Assembly (NCBI RefSeq): GCF_019083995.1
Contig: NZ_JAHRCU010000009.1
Span: 1 to 64,000, forward strand
DNA from: Roseococcus sp. SDR
GTDB taxonomy: Bacteria; Pseudomonadota; Alphaproteobacteria; Acetobacterales; Acetobacteraceae
Direction of reading: 5' to 3'
Length of the DNA: 64,000 nt
Shown: positions 48,984-57,616 of the stretch, one piece after another
Layout of the letters: every line of letters begins with the position of its first letter
How positions within the stretch are numbered: the stretch's first letter is position 1
Notes under the pieces: model-generated
Told to the model about the DNA's origin: nothing
Databases searched by the model: none
Seen by the model: only the letters and a program-made list of their open reading frames with translations
Position numbers and translations under genes: made by a program

Positions 48984-49706
48984 ATGCCCAATGGTTCCCC
49001 CTCGCACATCGTCAAATCCTACGAGGAAGACCTCAAGCGCCTGCGCGAGATGATCGCCCGCATGGGCGGCCTCGCCGAGCGCCAGGTGGCCGACGCCGCC
49101 GATGCCCTGATCCGCCGCGACAACAAGCTCGCCGCCGAGGTGGTGGCGCGCGACAAGCTGCTGGACGACATGGAGCGCGAGGTGGAGCAGTTCTGCGTCC
49201 GCCTCCTGGCGCTCCGTCAGCCCATGGCGCAGGACCTGCGCCTCATCATCGCCTGCATGAAGATCAGCCAGGACCTGGAGCGCATCGGCGACTATGCGCG
49301 CAACGGCGCCAAGCGGGCCATCGTCGTCTCCCAGCAGCCGCTGCTGGGCAGCCTCAACGGCTTCGAGCGCATGGCCGAGCTGGTGCAGGAGAACCTCAAG
49401 GGCGCGATCGACGCCCTCGTCGAGGAAGACCACGCCCAGGCCGACGCCGTCTGGGCGAATGACGAGCCGATCGACGGCATCTACAACGGCATCTTCCGCG
49501 AGATGCTGACCTTCATGATGGAAGATCCGCGGAACATCACCGCCGCCACGCACCTGCTCTTCATCGCGAAGAACATGGAGCGCATCGGCGACCACGCGAC
49601 CAACATCGCCGAGCGCGTGCATTTCGCCGTGCTCGGCACGCCGCTGACCGAGGAGCGCCCCAAGGCGGATGTCTCCACCTCGGCGGTCGTCGAGCCCCCG
49701 GCTTAA
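48984..49706 (+). CDS. phoU: Phosphate signalling regulator PhoU
   Basis: A 240-residue protein with two three-helix PhoU domains. The paired motif ISQDLERIGDYARNGAK and IAKNMERIGDHATNIAE is visible. PhoU links Pst transport activity to the PhoR/PhoB two-component system. GAGGAG precedes the ATG. Confidence 0.97.
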   Translation: MPNGSPSHIVKSYEEDLKRLREMIARMGGLAERQVADAADALIRRDNKLAAEVVARDKLLDDMEREVEQFCVRLLALRQPMAQDLRLIIACMKISQDLERIGDYARNGAKRAIVVSQQPLLGSLNGFERMAELVQENLKGAIDALVEEDHAQADAVWANDEPIDGIYNGIFREMLTFMMEDPRNITAATHLLFIAKNMERIGDHATNIAERVHFAVLGTPLTEERPKADVSTSAVVEPPA

Positions 49707-49718
49707 GGAGTGCGCGCC

Positions 49719-50435
49719 ATGCCCGAAGGCTTCCATGGCGGGGCCAAGCCCACCATCCTCGTCGTCGAGGACGAAGCGGCCCTGCTCGCCCTGCTGCGCT
49801 ACAACCTCGAGCGCCAGGGCTTCCATGTCGAGGAAGCGACCGACGGGCAGGAGGCGCTGATCCGTATCGCCGAAGCCAAGCCCGACCTGGTGCTGCTCGA
49901 CTGGATGCTGCCCGCCATGTCCGGCATCGAGGTCTGCCGCCAGATCCGCCGCCGCCCCGCCACGCGCGACCTGCCGGTCATCATGGTCACCGCCCGCACC
50001 GAGGACCAGGACGCGGTCCGCGCGCTGGACACCGGCGCCGATGACTACATCGCCAAGCCCTTCGCGGTGGAGGCGCTTCTCGCCCGCATCCGCGCTTTGC
50101 TGCGCCGTTCCGCCAGCGTGCCGGCCAAGGGCAGCATCACCTATGCCGACCTCGCGATGGACCAGGACGCGCACCGCGTCACGCGCAATGGCCGCGCGCT
50201 GCATCTGGGCCCCACCGAATACCGGCTGCTGGAATTCTTCCTCAGCCACCCGCGCCGCGTCTTCACGCGCGAGCAGCTGCTCGACGCCGTCTGGGGCCGC
50301 GACATCCATGTGGAGCTGCGCACGGTGGATGTGCATATCCGCCGCCTGCGCAAGGCGATCAACGAGGAAGGCGAGGTGGACCTGATCCGCACCGTCCGCT
50401 CGGCCGGCTACGCGCTGGACGCCGACGGCGGCTGA
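49719..50435 (+). CDS. phoB: Phosphate regulon response regulator PhoB
   Basis: A 238-residue OmpR-type response regulator. The receiver domain has Asp61 as phosphoacceptor (LLDWMLPAMSG) and GADDYIAKPF; the winged-helix domain ends with VDVHIRRLRKAINEEGEVDLIRTVRSAGYAL. ATG 49719, 8 bp after AAGGAG, is chosen over GTG 49710. The sensor kinase phoR is not next to it in this window. Confidence 0.96.
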   Translation: MPEGFHGGAKPTILVVEDEAALLALLRYNLERQGFHVEEATDGQEALIRIAEAKPDLVLLDWMLPAMSGIEVCRQIRRRPATRDLPVIMVTARTEDQDAVRALDTGADDYIAKPFAVEALLARIRALLRRSASVPAKGSITYADLAMDQDAHRVTRNGRALHLGPTEYRLLEFFLSHPRRVFTREQLLDAVWGRDIHVELRTVDVHIRRLRKAINEEGEVDLIRTVRSAGYALDADGG

Positions 50436-50460
50436 GCCGGCCGGCCCCGGCGCGCGCATG

Positions 50461-50494
50461 AAAAAGGGGGCGTGCCGGCGACCGGCACGCCCCC
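50461..50494 (-). terminator. Rho-independent terminator of the RTX gene
   Basis: GGGGGCGTGCCGG (50466-50478) and CCGGCACGCCCCC (50482-50494) form a perfect 13-bp stem with a 3-nt loop. On the minus strand it is followed by TTTTT. It lies between the convergent phoB and RTX genes and may work in both directions. Confidence 0.85.
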
Positions 50495-50512
50495 TCTGAC
50501 GTCTGCGGCGGA

Positions 50513-51676
50513 TCAGACCATCCAGTCATTGCCGAAGATGCTGGCCACGCCGGCGAGCGTGAAGGTCTCGGTGAACCCACCGAGTTCCTGGATCTGGAAC
50601 TGGCCGTTGCCGAGGCCCACGACGGTCACCCCGAGGCTGTAGCCCGTGAGAACCAGCCGGTCACCGCCCGACGCCGCGCCATTCGCGTTGAAGTCGAAGA
50701 TGGCATCACCCTCCACCTGACCACGGGCCAGATAGAAGCGATCATCGCCAGCACCGCCGAACATCTGATCCGCGCCGGCGCCGCCATAGATGCTGTCATT
50801 GCCCAGGCCGCCATGGATCGTGTCGGCGCCGCCATCGCCATAGAGGATGTCGTTGTTGTCGCCGCCATCCACATAGTCGGTGCCATTGCCGCCATAGAGC
50901 AGGTCGCTGCCGACGCCGCCGATGAGGCTGTCCGCACCGCCCATGCCGTACATGGTGTCATTGCCGGAGTCGCCCTGGAGGTAGTCGACATCGCCGCCGC
51001 CGGTCACGGAATCCGCGCCCTCGCCGGCGATGACCTGGTTGAAGCCGGCGCCGACCGTGATGCGGTCATCACCAGAGCCGCCATCCACGTAGTCATTGCC
51101 CGATCCGGTGGAGATGGTGTCGGCACCGGTGCCGCCGAAGACCTGGTTCACACCATCGCCGGCATTGATCGAGTCGTTCGCATCGCCGCCTGAAATATAG
51201 TCATTGCCGCTGCCGGCGTTGATGGTGTCGAGGCCGAAGCCGCCATAAACCTGGTTCGCGCCGTCCCCGGCATTGATGGAGTCGTCGCCCGCGTCACCGG
51301 TGATGTAGTCATTGCCGCCGAGCGCGATGATCGTGTCACCCCCGGCGCCGCCGAAGACCTGATTGTCGCCGGTACCGGCTTCGAGACGGTCATTGCCTGC
51401 GCCGCCAAGCAGCGTGTCCGCATCCTCACCACCGCGAAGGACGTCGTCGCCATCACCACCATCCAGGTAGTCCCGGCCGACGCCACCGATCAGCGTGTCA
51501 TTGCCGCCGAAGCCGAAAAGGGTGTCATTGCCCTCGCCGCCGTCCACCCGCTCGGCCAGGGAGCGGCCCTCGAAATAGTCATGTCCATCGAGGAGGTTAT
51601 AGGTAACCACACTCAAGGGACGGCCGGTCGCAATGATGCGATCAGCCAAGTTGGTGCCGGTAAACGTGCCGCTCAT
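50513..51676 (-). CDS. RTX-type calcium-binding repeat protein
   Basis: A 387-residue protein made mostly of glycine/aspartate nonapeptides (GGxGxDxL/I type) that fold into a calcium-binding parallel beta-roll. Residues 121-228 form three 36-residue superrepeats (GNDY..., xDSINAGD, GxNQV, GxDTI). The C-terminal 80 residues resemble a type I secretion signal region and end NDWMV. No N-terminal signal peptide is seen. Such proteins are usually secreted by a HlyBD-TolC system, and none is in this window. The ATG follows AAAAGG; a poly-C leader tract precedes it on the coding strand. Confidence 0.88.
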   Translation of the reverse strand: MSGTFTGTNLADRIIATGRPLSVVTYNLLDGHDYFEGRSLAERVDGGEGNDTLFGFGGNDTLIGGVGRDYLDGGDGDDVLRGGEDADTLLGGAGNDRLEAGTGDNQVFGGAGGDTIIALGGNDYITGDAGDDSINAGDGANQVYGGFGLDTINAGSGNDYISGGDANDSINAGDGVNQVFGGTGADTISTGSGNDYVDGGSGDDRITVGAGFNQVIAGEGADSVTGGGDVDYLQGDSGNDTMYGMGGADSLIGGVGSDLLYGGNGTDYVDGGDNNDILYGDGGADTIHGGLGNDSIYGGAGADQMFGGAGDDRFYLARGQVEGDAIFDFNANGAASGGDRLVLTGYSLGVTVVGLGNGQFQIQELGGFTETFTLAGVASIFGNDWMV

Positions 51677-52046
51677 GACAATGACCTTTTCGTTTTCCCG
51701 TCGGGGGGGGGGATAGGGGGCAGATCACAGAAATAGATGCCTGCGACGACAATGCGAAACCAACCAATCAGAGAGTGAGCCAACACTTGCTCCCGCCTGG
51801 GTTGCGTTTTTCTCACATGTATTTTTTTTGGCTCAAGTCAGATCAATAATAGCGCCGTATGCCTGTTTTGATGCTCGGTCGCATAAAGTGGTATCAGTTT
51901 TCTGTCCTTGCCCCACGGCATGGACTCTTCGCGCGTTCTGGACGCACCTCTTTCAGATTATGATGCAGATTGCACGGAAGCGTTATGGATTAATTTTCAG
52001 TAATTTTTTGGGGCCGTGGAGCACGCTCGGCCGCGCCGAGCCCACA
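51677..52046. promoter_or_regulatory. AT-richer leader and promoter region of the RTX gene
   Basis: About 370 bp with no credible gene. It includes a run of ten G (51703-51712, ten C in the RTX transcript, 27-36 nt before its ATG), an eight-T run near 51822-51829, and a small palindrome GCTCGGCCGCGCCGAGC near 52025. It is notably less GC-rich than the flanking genes and probably holds the RTX promoter. Confidence 0.55.
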
Positions 52047-52080
52047 AAAAAAGCCGCGCATGACCCGGGTCATGCGCGGC
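52047..52080 (-). terminator. Rho-independent terminator of the ThDP enzyme gene
   Basis: The 28-bp perfect palindrome at 52053-52080 (GCCGCGCATGACCC and its complement) is followed on the minus strand by a run of seven T. It ends the transcript of the gene at 52122-53663. Confidence 0.85.
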
Positions 52081-52121
52081 CTCGTGCCATGCCCCCCGGG
52101 ATCGGGGGGCATGCCGTCGCG

Positions 52122-53663
52122 TCAGATCACCAGTTCGATCAGGAAGGGCCCGGGCCGGGCGAAGCTCTGCGCCATCAGGTCCGCCACCTGGTCCAGCGTG
52201 GTGGCCTGCGCGGCCTCCACCCCCATGGATTCAGCGAGCTTGACCCAGCCGATATCCGGATTGCCCAGATCCAGCATGTTCATCGCCGTCGGGCCCGGAT
52301 TGGCGCCCACATTGTGATACTCGCCGATCAGGATCTGGTACTTGCGGTTGGAGAGGATGATCGTCGTCACCGGCAGCTTCTCGCGCGCCTGGGTCCAGAG
52401 GCCCTGCACCGTGTACATGGCCGAGCCATCCGCCTGCAGCGCGATCACGCGCCGCCCGCCGCCACCGATCGCCGCACCCGTCGCCAGCGGCACGCCGCAG
52501 CCGATGGCGCCGCCCGTGATCTGCAGCCAGTCATGCGCGGGCGCCGCATGGGTGTGCGGGAAGAAGCCGCGGCCATAGCTCACCGCCTCATCCACGATGA
52601 TCGCCCCTTCCGGCATGAGTGCGGCGACCGTGCGCGCCAGGCCCTCGGGCGTCGGTCCGCCGCGCACCGCCTCGGGGCGCGGGCCCGGATCAGGCATCGC
52701 GACCTTCGGCGCGCTCAGCTCATCGGCGAGCGCGCGCAGCGCCGCCACGGCATCCTGCTCCGGGCGCGTCAGCACGGTGATGCCGGCGCCCTCCGGGTAA
52801 TGCTTGGAAGGCATGTTCGGATAGGCGAAGAAGCCGATCGGCGCCTTGGACCCGACCAGGATGATCTGCTCGTAATCCTTCAGCCGCGCGATGGCCTGGT
52901 CCGCCGGATAGGGCACGCGCTCGAGCTGCAGGCGGCCGCGGCCGCGCTGGAACTTCGCGTTGGAGGTCTCGGCCAGCAGATGCGCGCCGGTCGCGGCCGC
53001 GATCCGGTTGGCCTCGATCTGCGCCGCCTCGCTCGTGCCCATGGTGCCGCCCAGCAGCACCAGCACGTTCTTCTTCTCGCGCAGCACGCGCGCGGCATTG
53101 CGGATGGCGTGCATCTCGGCCTGCGGCACGGCCGGCACCGGCAGCGCATCCGCCACCACGCCGCCCTCATCCCAGCAGGTGTCGGAGGGCAGGATCATGG
53201 TGGCGATCTGCCCGGGCGAGGTGCGGGCGGCCTGCACCGCCGTCGCGGCATCGGCGCCCACATCGGCGGCCTTGGTGCTGGTGCGCACCCATTGCGAGAC
53301 GCCGCGCGCGAAGCCCTCGGTATCGGCCGTCAGCGGCGCGTCATAGGGGCGGTGATAGGTCGCCTGGTCACCCACGCAATTCACGATGCCCGAGCGCGCA
53401 CGCCGGGCGTTGTGCAGGTTGGACAACCCGTTCGCGAGGCCCGGGCCGCAATGCAGCAGCGTGACCGCGGGCTTGCCCGTCATGCGCCAATAGCCATCCG
53501 CGGCGCCGGTCACGACATTCTCCTGCAGGCCGAGCACGCAGCGCATGCCGGGGATGCGGTCCAATGCGGCCACGAAATGCATCTCGCTGGTGCCAGGGTT
53601 GGAGAAGCAGACCTCCACGCCGCTCTTCAGCAGGCTGTGGACAAGGCTTTCGGCACCGTTCAC
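52122..53663 (-). CDS. Acetolactate synthase-like thiamine diphosphate enzyme
   Basis: A 513-residue ThDP-dependent enzyme of the POX/AHAS family. The N-terminal catalytic Glu is in LGLQENVVTGAADGYWRM, and the ThDP-magnesium motif is ADGSAMYTVQGLWTQAREKLPVTTIILSNRKYQ, with Ala where Gly is usual in GDG. Possible reactions are decarboxylation or carboligation of a 2-oxo acid; it is not a clear ilvB because no small subunit is near. GTG 53663 follows GGGGAG; an upstream TTG is less likely. Confidence 0.82.
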   Translation of the reverse strand: MNGAESLVHSLLKSGVEVCFSNPGTSEMHFVAALDRIPGMRCVLGLQENVVTGAADGYWRMTGKPAVTLLHCGPGLANGLSNLHNARRARSGIVNCVGDQATYHRPYDAPLTADTEGFARGVSQWVRTSTKAADVGADAATAVQAARTSPGQIATMILPSDTCWDEGGVVADALPVPAVPQAEMHAIRNAARVLREKKNVLVLLGGTMGTSEAAQIEANRIAAATGAHLLAETSNAKFQRGRGRLQLERVPYPADQAIARLKDYEQIILVGSKAPIGFFAYPNMPSKHYPEGAGITVLTRPEQDAVAALRALADELSAPKVAMPDPGPRPEAVRGGPTPEGLARTVAALMPEGAIIVDEAVSYGRGFFPHTHAAPAHDWLQITGGAIGCGVPLATGAAIGGGGRRVIALQADGSAMYTVQGLWTQAREKLPVTTIILSNRKYQILIGEYHNVGANPGPTAMNMLDLGNPDIGWVKLAESMGVEAAQATTLDQVADLMAQSFARPGPFLIELVI

Positions 53664-53751
53664 GCAAATTCTCCCCAAGTGTCAAAATGGCAGGCTGGAC
53701 CCGCAGGGCAGCCTGGGCCACAGATGGCTTCCGGGCAAGACGGGGGTCGCG

Positions 53752-54219
53752 ATGTCGAAGTCCACGGGCAGCAAGATCTGGTTCATCGGCTTCATCGTGG
53801 GCGCGCTGGCCATGATGGCCTTCCACCAGGCCTTCCTCCACGTGCTGCACCACCACGCCCATAAGATCCCCATGGTCACCGATGCCATCGGGCGCTTCCC
53901 CATGGCCTTCGATTTCCGCCCCGTGTCGCCCTATGGCATCCCCATGCTGGCCCTGCTGGGCCTCTGGGGCGGGGTCTGGGGCATCATCATCGCAGTGCTG
54001 GTGCGCATCACCCGCGTCGGCAATTTCGACCTGCCGCTCGGCCTCCTCTTCGGCGGCATCGCCATCACCGCCGCCGAGACCACCGGCCTGCCCGCGCTGA
54101 TCGGCCTGCCCGTGCTCAACAGCGCCAATGAACCCGCCCTGATCCGCGCCGCCATCCTCAATGCGAGCTTCGGCTTCGGCACGGTCTTCTTCCTGCGCCC
54201 CTTCGCGGTGCGCGGCTGA
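53752..54219 (+). CDS. Hypothetical four-helix membrane protein
   Basis: A 155-residue inner-membrane protein with hydrophobic segments at about 8-30, 62-85, 95-115 and 130-150, and a His-rich first loop (FHQAFLHVLHHHAHKIP). I do not recognise a specific family. It is divergent from the ThDP gene and lies 8 bp before fdhD, so cotranscription with fdhD is likely. Confidence 0.75.
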   Translation: MSKSTGSKIWFIGFIVGALAMMAFHQAFLHVLHHHAHKIPMVTDAIGRFPMAFDFRPVSPYGIPMLALLGLWGGVWGIIIAVLVRITRVGNFDLPLGLLFGGIAITAAETTGLPALIGLPVLNSANEPALIRAAILNASFGFGTVFFLRPFAVRG

Positions 54220-54227
54220 ACCGCCAT

Positions 54228-55118
54228 ATGGCGGGCATGGACACGCCCGACCTCCAGGTCCGCCCGGACCCCGCCGACCCCCGCCTGACCCGCCGCGTCA
54301 CCGGCCTCGACCACACCGGCGCCGAGGTGGAGACCAGCGTCACCATGGAACGCCCGCTCACGCTCTACCTGAACGGGCAGGAGATCGTGACGATGATGAC
54401 GATCCTCGACCGCCCGGAGGATCTCGCGGTCGGCTACCTGCTGAACCAGGGCATGCTCCGCGCGGAAGATCGCCTGACCGGCGTGGATTACGATGACGAC
54501 CTGGGCGTCGTCGTCGTCCGCACCGAGGCGCGCACGAACTTCGAGGAGAAGCTGAAGAAGAAGACGCTCACCTCCGGCTGCGCCCAGGGCACCGCCTTCG
54601 GCGACCTGATGGAGGGCTTCGCCAGCGTGAGCCTCTCCACCGAGGTGAAGCTCCGCACCAGCGACCTCTATCGCCTGCTGCACCGGATCAACACCATTCC
54701 CTCGCTCTATCTCGAGGCCGGCGCCATCCATGGCTGCGCGCTGGCCCTGGCCGACCAGCCGCTCTGCTACATGGAAGATGTCGGCCGCCACAACGCGGTG
54801 GACAAGATCGCGGGCTGGATGTTCCGGAACGGCATCCCGGGCGCCGACAAGATCTTCTACACCACCGGCCGCCTGACGTCCGAGATGGTGATCAAGACCG
54901 TCCGCATGGGCATCCCCATCCTGCTCTCCCGCTCCGGCTTCACCGCCTGGGGCGTGGAGCTGGCGCGCGAGGCGAACCTGACGCTGATCGGCCGCTGCAA
55001 GGGCAAGCGCTTCACCGTGCTGGCGGGCGAGGGCCGCATGGTCTTCGACGCCGATCTTCGCTACGTCGAGGAGGAGAGCGCGAAACACTGGCGCAAGAAC
55101 GCGGCGGAAGCAGAATAG
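54228..55118 (+). CDS. fdhD: Formate dehydrogenase accessory sulfurtransferase FdhD
   Basis: FdhD transfers sulfur from IscS to the molybdenum cofactor so that formate dehydrogenase becomes active. The 296-residue protein has the conserved AGAIHGCALA and MEDVGRHNAVDKIAGW blocks and GRLTSEMVIKTVRMGIPILLSRSG. The usual two-Cys loop is reduced to one Cys in TSGCAQGTAFGDL. No formate dehydrogenase gene is in the window; mobA lies 2.5 kb downstream. Confidence 0.93.
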   Translation: MAGMDTPDLQVRPDPADPRLTRRVTGLDHTGAEVETSVTMERPLTLYLNGQEIVTMMTILDRPEDLAVGYLLNQGMLRAEDRLTGVDYDDDLGVVVVRTEARTNFEEKLKKKTLTSGCAQGTAFGDLMEGFASVSLSTEVKLRTSDLYRLLHRINTIPSLYLEAGAIHGCALALADQPLCYMEDVGRHNAVDKIAGWMFRNGIPGADKIFYTTGRLTSEMVIKTVRMGIPILLSRSGFTAWGVELAREANLTLIGRCKGKRFTVLAGEGRMVFDADLRYVEEESAKHWRKNAAEAE

Positions 55119-55217
55119 GACGCCGCCGCCCAACAAACCGGCAAGTCGTCCGGTCAAAAAATGTCCATGCGGGCCAAAACCCCTTTTCTTCGGGGTTGAG
55201 CGGCGCATCATCGCCTG

Positions 55218-56558
55218 ATGACCGCGCCCCGCCAGATGGCCCTCGCCACCCTCGTCCAGCCCAATGGCAATCACCTCGCCGCCTGGCTCGCCCCCGGCGC
55301 GCAGCCCGATGCGGGCACCGACATCGCCTGGTGGCAGCGCATCGCGCAGATCGCGGAAGCCGGGAAGTTCGACCTCTTCTTCATCGCCGACACGCCCACC
55401 GTGCGCACCGACGACATGCGCATCTGGAGCCACGCGCCCGTCTTCATGAACCAGCTGGAGCCGCTGACCCTGCTCTCCGCCGTCGCCGGCGCCACGAAGC
55501 GCATCGGCCTCGGCGCCACCGTCTCCACCAGCTTCAGCGAGCCCTACAATGTGGCGCGCTTCTTCGCCTCGCTCGATCACATCTCGCAGGGGCGCGCGGC
55601 CTGGAACGTCGTCACCTCGGCCAATGACTACGCCGCGCGCAATTTCGGCCATGCCAAGCTGGCGCCCCATGGCGAGCGCTACGAGCGCGCTGGCGAATTC
55701 GTGGAGGTCGTGAAGAAGCTCTGGAACAGCTGGGAGCCGGATGCCTTCGTCTATGACACGACGGAAAAGCTCACCTTCGACCCCGCGAAGTTCCACCTGG
55801 TCCAGCATGAGGGCAAGCATTTCCGCGTCCATGGCGGGCTGAACATCGCCCCCGCGCCGCAGGGCCATCCCGTCATCATCCAGGCCGGCGCATCGGACAC
55901 CGGCAAAGAGCTCGCCGCCGCCACGGCGGAGGTGGTCTTCGGCACCTCGGCCACCATCAAGAGCGCCGTGGCCTTCTACCAGGACCTCAAGGGCCGCATG
56001 GCGAAATACGGCCGCGCGCCGGAGACCCTGAAGATCCTGGGCGGCATCACCGTCATCGTCGGCGACACCGCCGAGGAAGCGGAGGCGCTCAACCGCGAAT
56101 ACCAGGAGCTGCTGCACCCCGCCGTCGGCGTCATGCGCCTAGGCCAGGATCTCGAGACCGACCTCAGCGACCTGCCGCTGGACGAGCCGGTGCCCGAGCA
56201 CCGCATCCCCGCCGCCAGCAACCACCACCAGGCCTATTTCGCCGAGATCGCCGGCCTGATCCGCGAGGGCCTGACCCTTCGCCAGGTCGCCATGCGCTAC
56301 AACCGCAGCAAGGCGACGCTGTGCGGCTCGCCCAGCCAGATCGCCGATCTCATGCAGGAATGGATGGAAGCCGGCGCCTGCGACGGCTTCATGGTGACCT
56401 TCCCGGTCATGCCGCGCGGCCTGCAGGATTTCGTGGACAAGGTCGTGCCCGAACTCCAGCGCCGCGGCCTCTGCCGCCAGGACTACACGGGCACGACGCT
56501 GCGCGAGCATCTCGGCCTGCCGCGCCCCCGCCACCCCGCCCAGGAGACCCCAGCATGA
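55218..56558 (+). CDS. LLM class flavin-dependent monooxygenase (NtaA/SnaA/DszA group)
   Basis: A 446-residue FMNH2-dependent monooxygenase of the bacterial luciferase-like superfamily. The opening (LATLVQPNGNHLAAWLAP), WNVVTSANDYAARNFG, and GHPVIIQAGASDTGKELAA are typical of the nitrilotriacetate/dibenzothiophene-sulfone group. It needs a separate flavin reductase, not seen here. Its stop overlaps the next gene (ATGA), pairing it with a periplasmic binding protein. Confidence 0.93.
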   Translation: MTAPRQMALATLVQPNGNHLAAWLAPGAQPDAGTDIAWWQRIAQIAEAGKFDLFFIADTPTVRTDDMRIWSHAPVFMNQLEPLTLLSAVAGATKRIGLGATVSTSFSEPYNVARFFASLDHISQGRAAWNVVTSANDYAARNFGHAKLAPHGERYERAGEFVEVVKKLWNSWEPDAFVYDTTEKLTFDPAKFHLVQHEGKHFRVHGGLNIAPAPQGHPVIIQAGASDTGKELAAATAEVVFGTSATIKSAVAFYQDLKGRMAKYGRAPETLKILGGITVIVGDTAEEAEALNREYQELLHPAVGVMRLGQDLETDLSDLPLDEPVPEHRIPAASNHHQAYFAEIAGLIREGLTLRQVAMRYNRSKATLCGSPSQIADLMQEWMEAGACDGFMVTFPVMPRGLQDFVDKVVPELQRRGLCRQDYTGTTLREHLGLPRPRHPAQETPA

Positions 56559-57535
56559 CCTTCCCCCGCCGCTCGCTGCTCGCCAGCCCCTTGGCGCTCC
56601 CGGCGCTGGCCACCGCGCAGACGGTGGATGGCTGGCCCAACCGCCCGGTGCGCCTCGTCATCGCCTTCGCCGCCGGCGGCGCGCTGGATGCCATCGCCCG
56701 CTCGATGGGCCGGCACATGGAGCGCGAATACGGCCAGCCCTTCGTGACGGATGCGCGCAGCGGCGCGGGCGGGCGCATCGGCACCGCGCATGTCGGCCGC
56801 TCGCCCGGCGATGGCTATACGCTGCTCGTCACCAGCAGCGCGGCCCACGGCGTGGCCCCGGGCCTCTACCCGGACCTGCCCTATCACCCGATGAACGACT
56901 TCACCCATATCGGGCTCGTCGGCACCGCTCCCATGGTGCTGCTGACCAGCGGCAATGCCCCCTATCGGGACCTTGCCGGCCTCGTCGCCTCCGCCCGCGC
57001 ACGCGGCACGCCGGTGAATTTCGGCTCGCCCGGCATCGGCAGCCTCGGCCACCTGACGGGCGAACTCGCCGGCCGCACGCTGGGCATCCCGGTGCAGCAT
57101 GTCTCCTACCGAGGCTCAGCCCCGGCGCAGCTCGACATGCTGGCCGGGCAGCTGGAGCTGGTCTCGGACAACCCCTCCTCCCACAGCGGGCCGATGCAGG
57201 CAGGCCGCATCCGCTGCCTCGCCGTGGCGGCCCCCCAGCGCATGGCCGCCTTCCCCGATGCGCCGACCTGGGCCGAACAGGGCTTCCCGCAGATGGTCGC
57301 CAGCGCCTGGTACGGCTTCTCCGGCCCGGCCGGCATGCCACCCGCGTTGGTGACCCGCCTCAACGCCAGCCTGGCCGCCTGGCTCGCCACGGCCGAGGCG
57401 CAGGAGCTGCTGCGCGGCATGGCGATGCAGCCGGAAGGGCGCATGTCCTCGGCGCAGTACACCGCCTTCGTGGCCTCGGAAGTGGCGCGATGGGCGCAGG
57501 TGGCGCGGGACGCGAATGTCAGGGTGGAAGGGTAA
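56555..57535 (+). CDS. Bug/TctC family substrate-binding protein
   Basis: A 326-residue tripartite tricarboxylate transporter receptor. A signal peptide with paired Arg (MTFPRRSLLASPLALPALATAQ) precedes the family blocks WPNRPVRLVIAFAAGGALDAIAR and YTLLVTSSAAHGVAPGLYPDLPYHPM. No TctA/TctB membrane genes are nearby, as is usual for orphan Bug proteins. It is translationally coupled to the monooxygenase and may capture its substrate. Confidence 0.92.
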   Translation: MTFPRRSLLASPLALPALATAQTVDGWPNRPVRLVIAFAAGGALDAIARSMGRHMEREYGQPFVTDARSGAGGRIGTAHVGRSPGDGYTLLVTSSAAHGVAPGLYPDLPYHPMNDFTHIGLVGTAPMVLLTSGNAPYRDLAGLVASARARGTPVNFGSPGIGSLGHLTGELAGRTLGIPVQHVSYRGSAPAQLDMLAGQLELVSDNPSSHSGPMQAGRIRCLAVAAPQRMAAFPDAPTWAEQGFPQMVASAWYGFSGPAGMPPALVTRLNASLAAWLATAEAQELLRGMAMQPEGRMSSAQYTAFVASEVARWAQVARDANVRVEG

Positions 57536-57577
57536 GCGGGGCCTCCGGCAGCTGGGGCCGAAAGGCCCCAGACCCCG
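57536..57577 (-). repeat. GGGGTC-type palindromic element (inverted copy)
   Basis: CTGGGGCC (57552-57559) and GGCCCCAG (57564-57571) form an 8-bp stem with a GAAA loop. Read on the minus strand it is GGGGTCTGGGGCC, loop, GGCCCCAG, then GCTGCCGGAGGCCCC, nearly the same as the copy after ureG. It follows the Bug gene directly. Confidence 0.7.
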
Positions 57578-57616
57578 GCAATTGACGGGCGCGCCCAAGG
57601 CCAACACAAGCGCCTG

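Noticed and set aside
50750-51550. Periodic DNA repeats that could be mistaken for a CRISPR array or minisatellite
   Set aside because: The period follows nine-residue glycine/aspartate codon blocks of the RTX protein.
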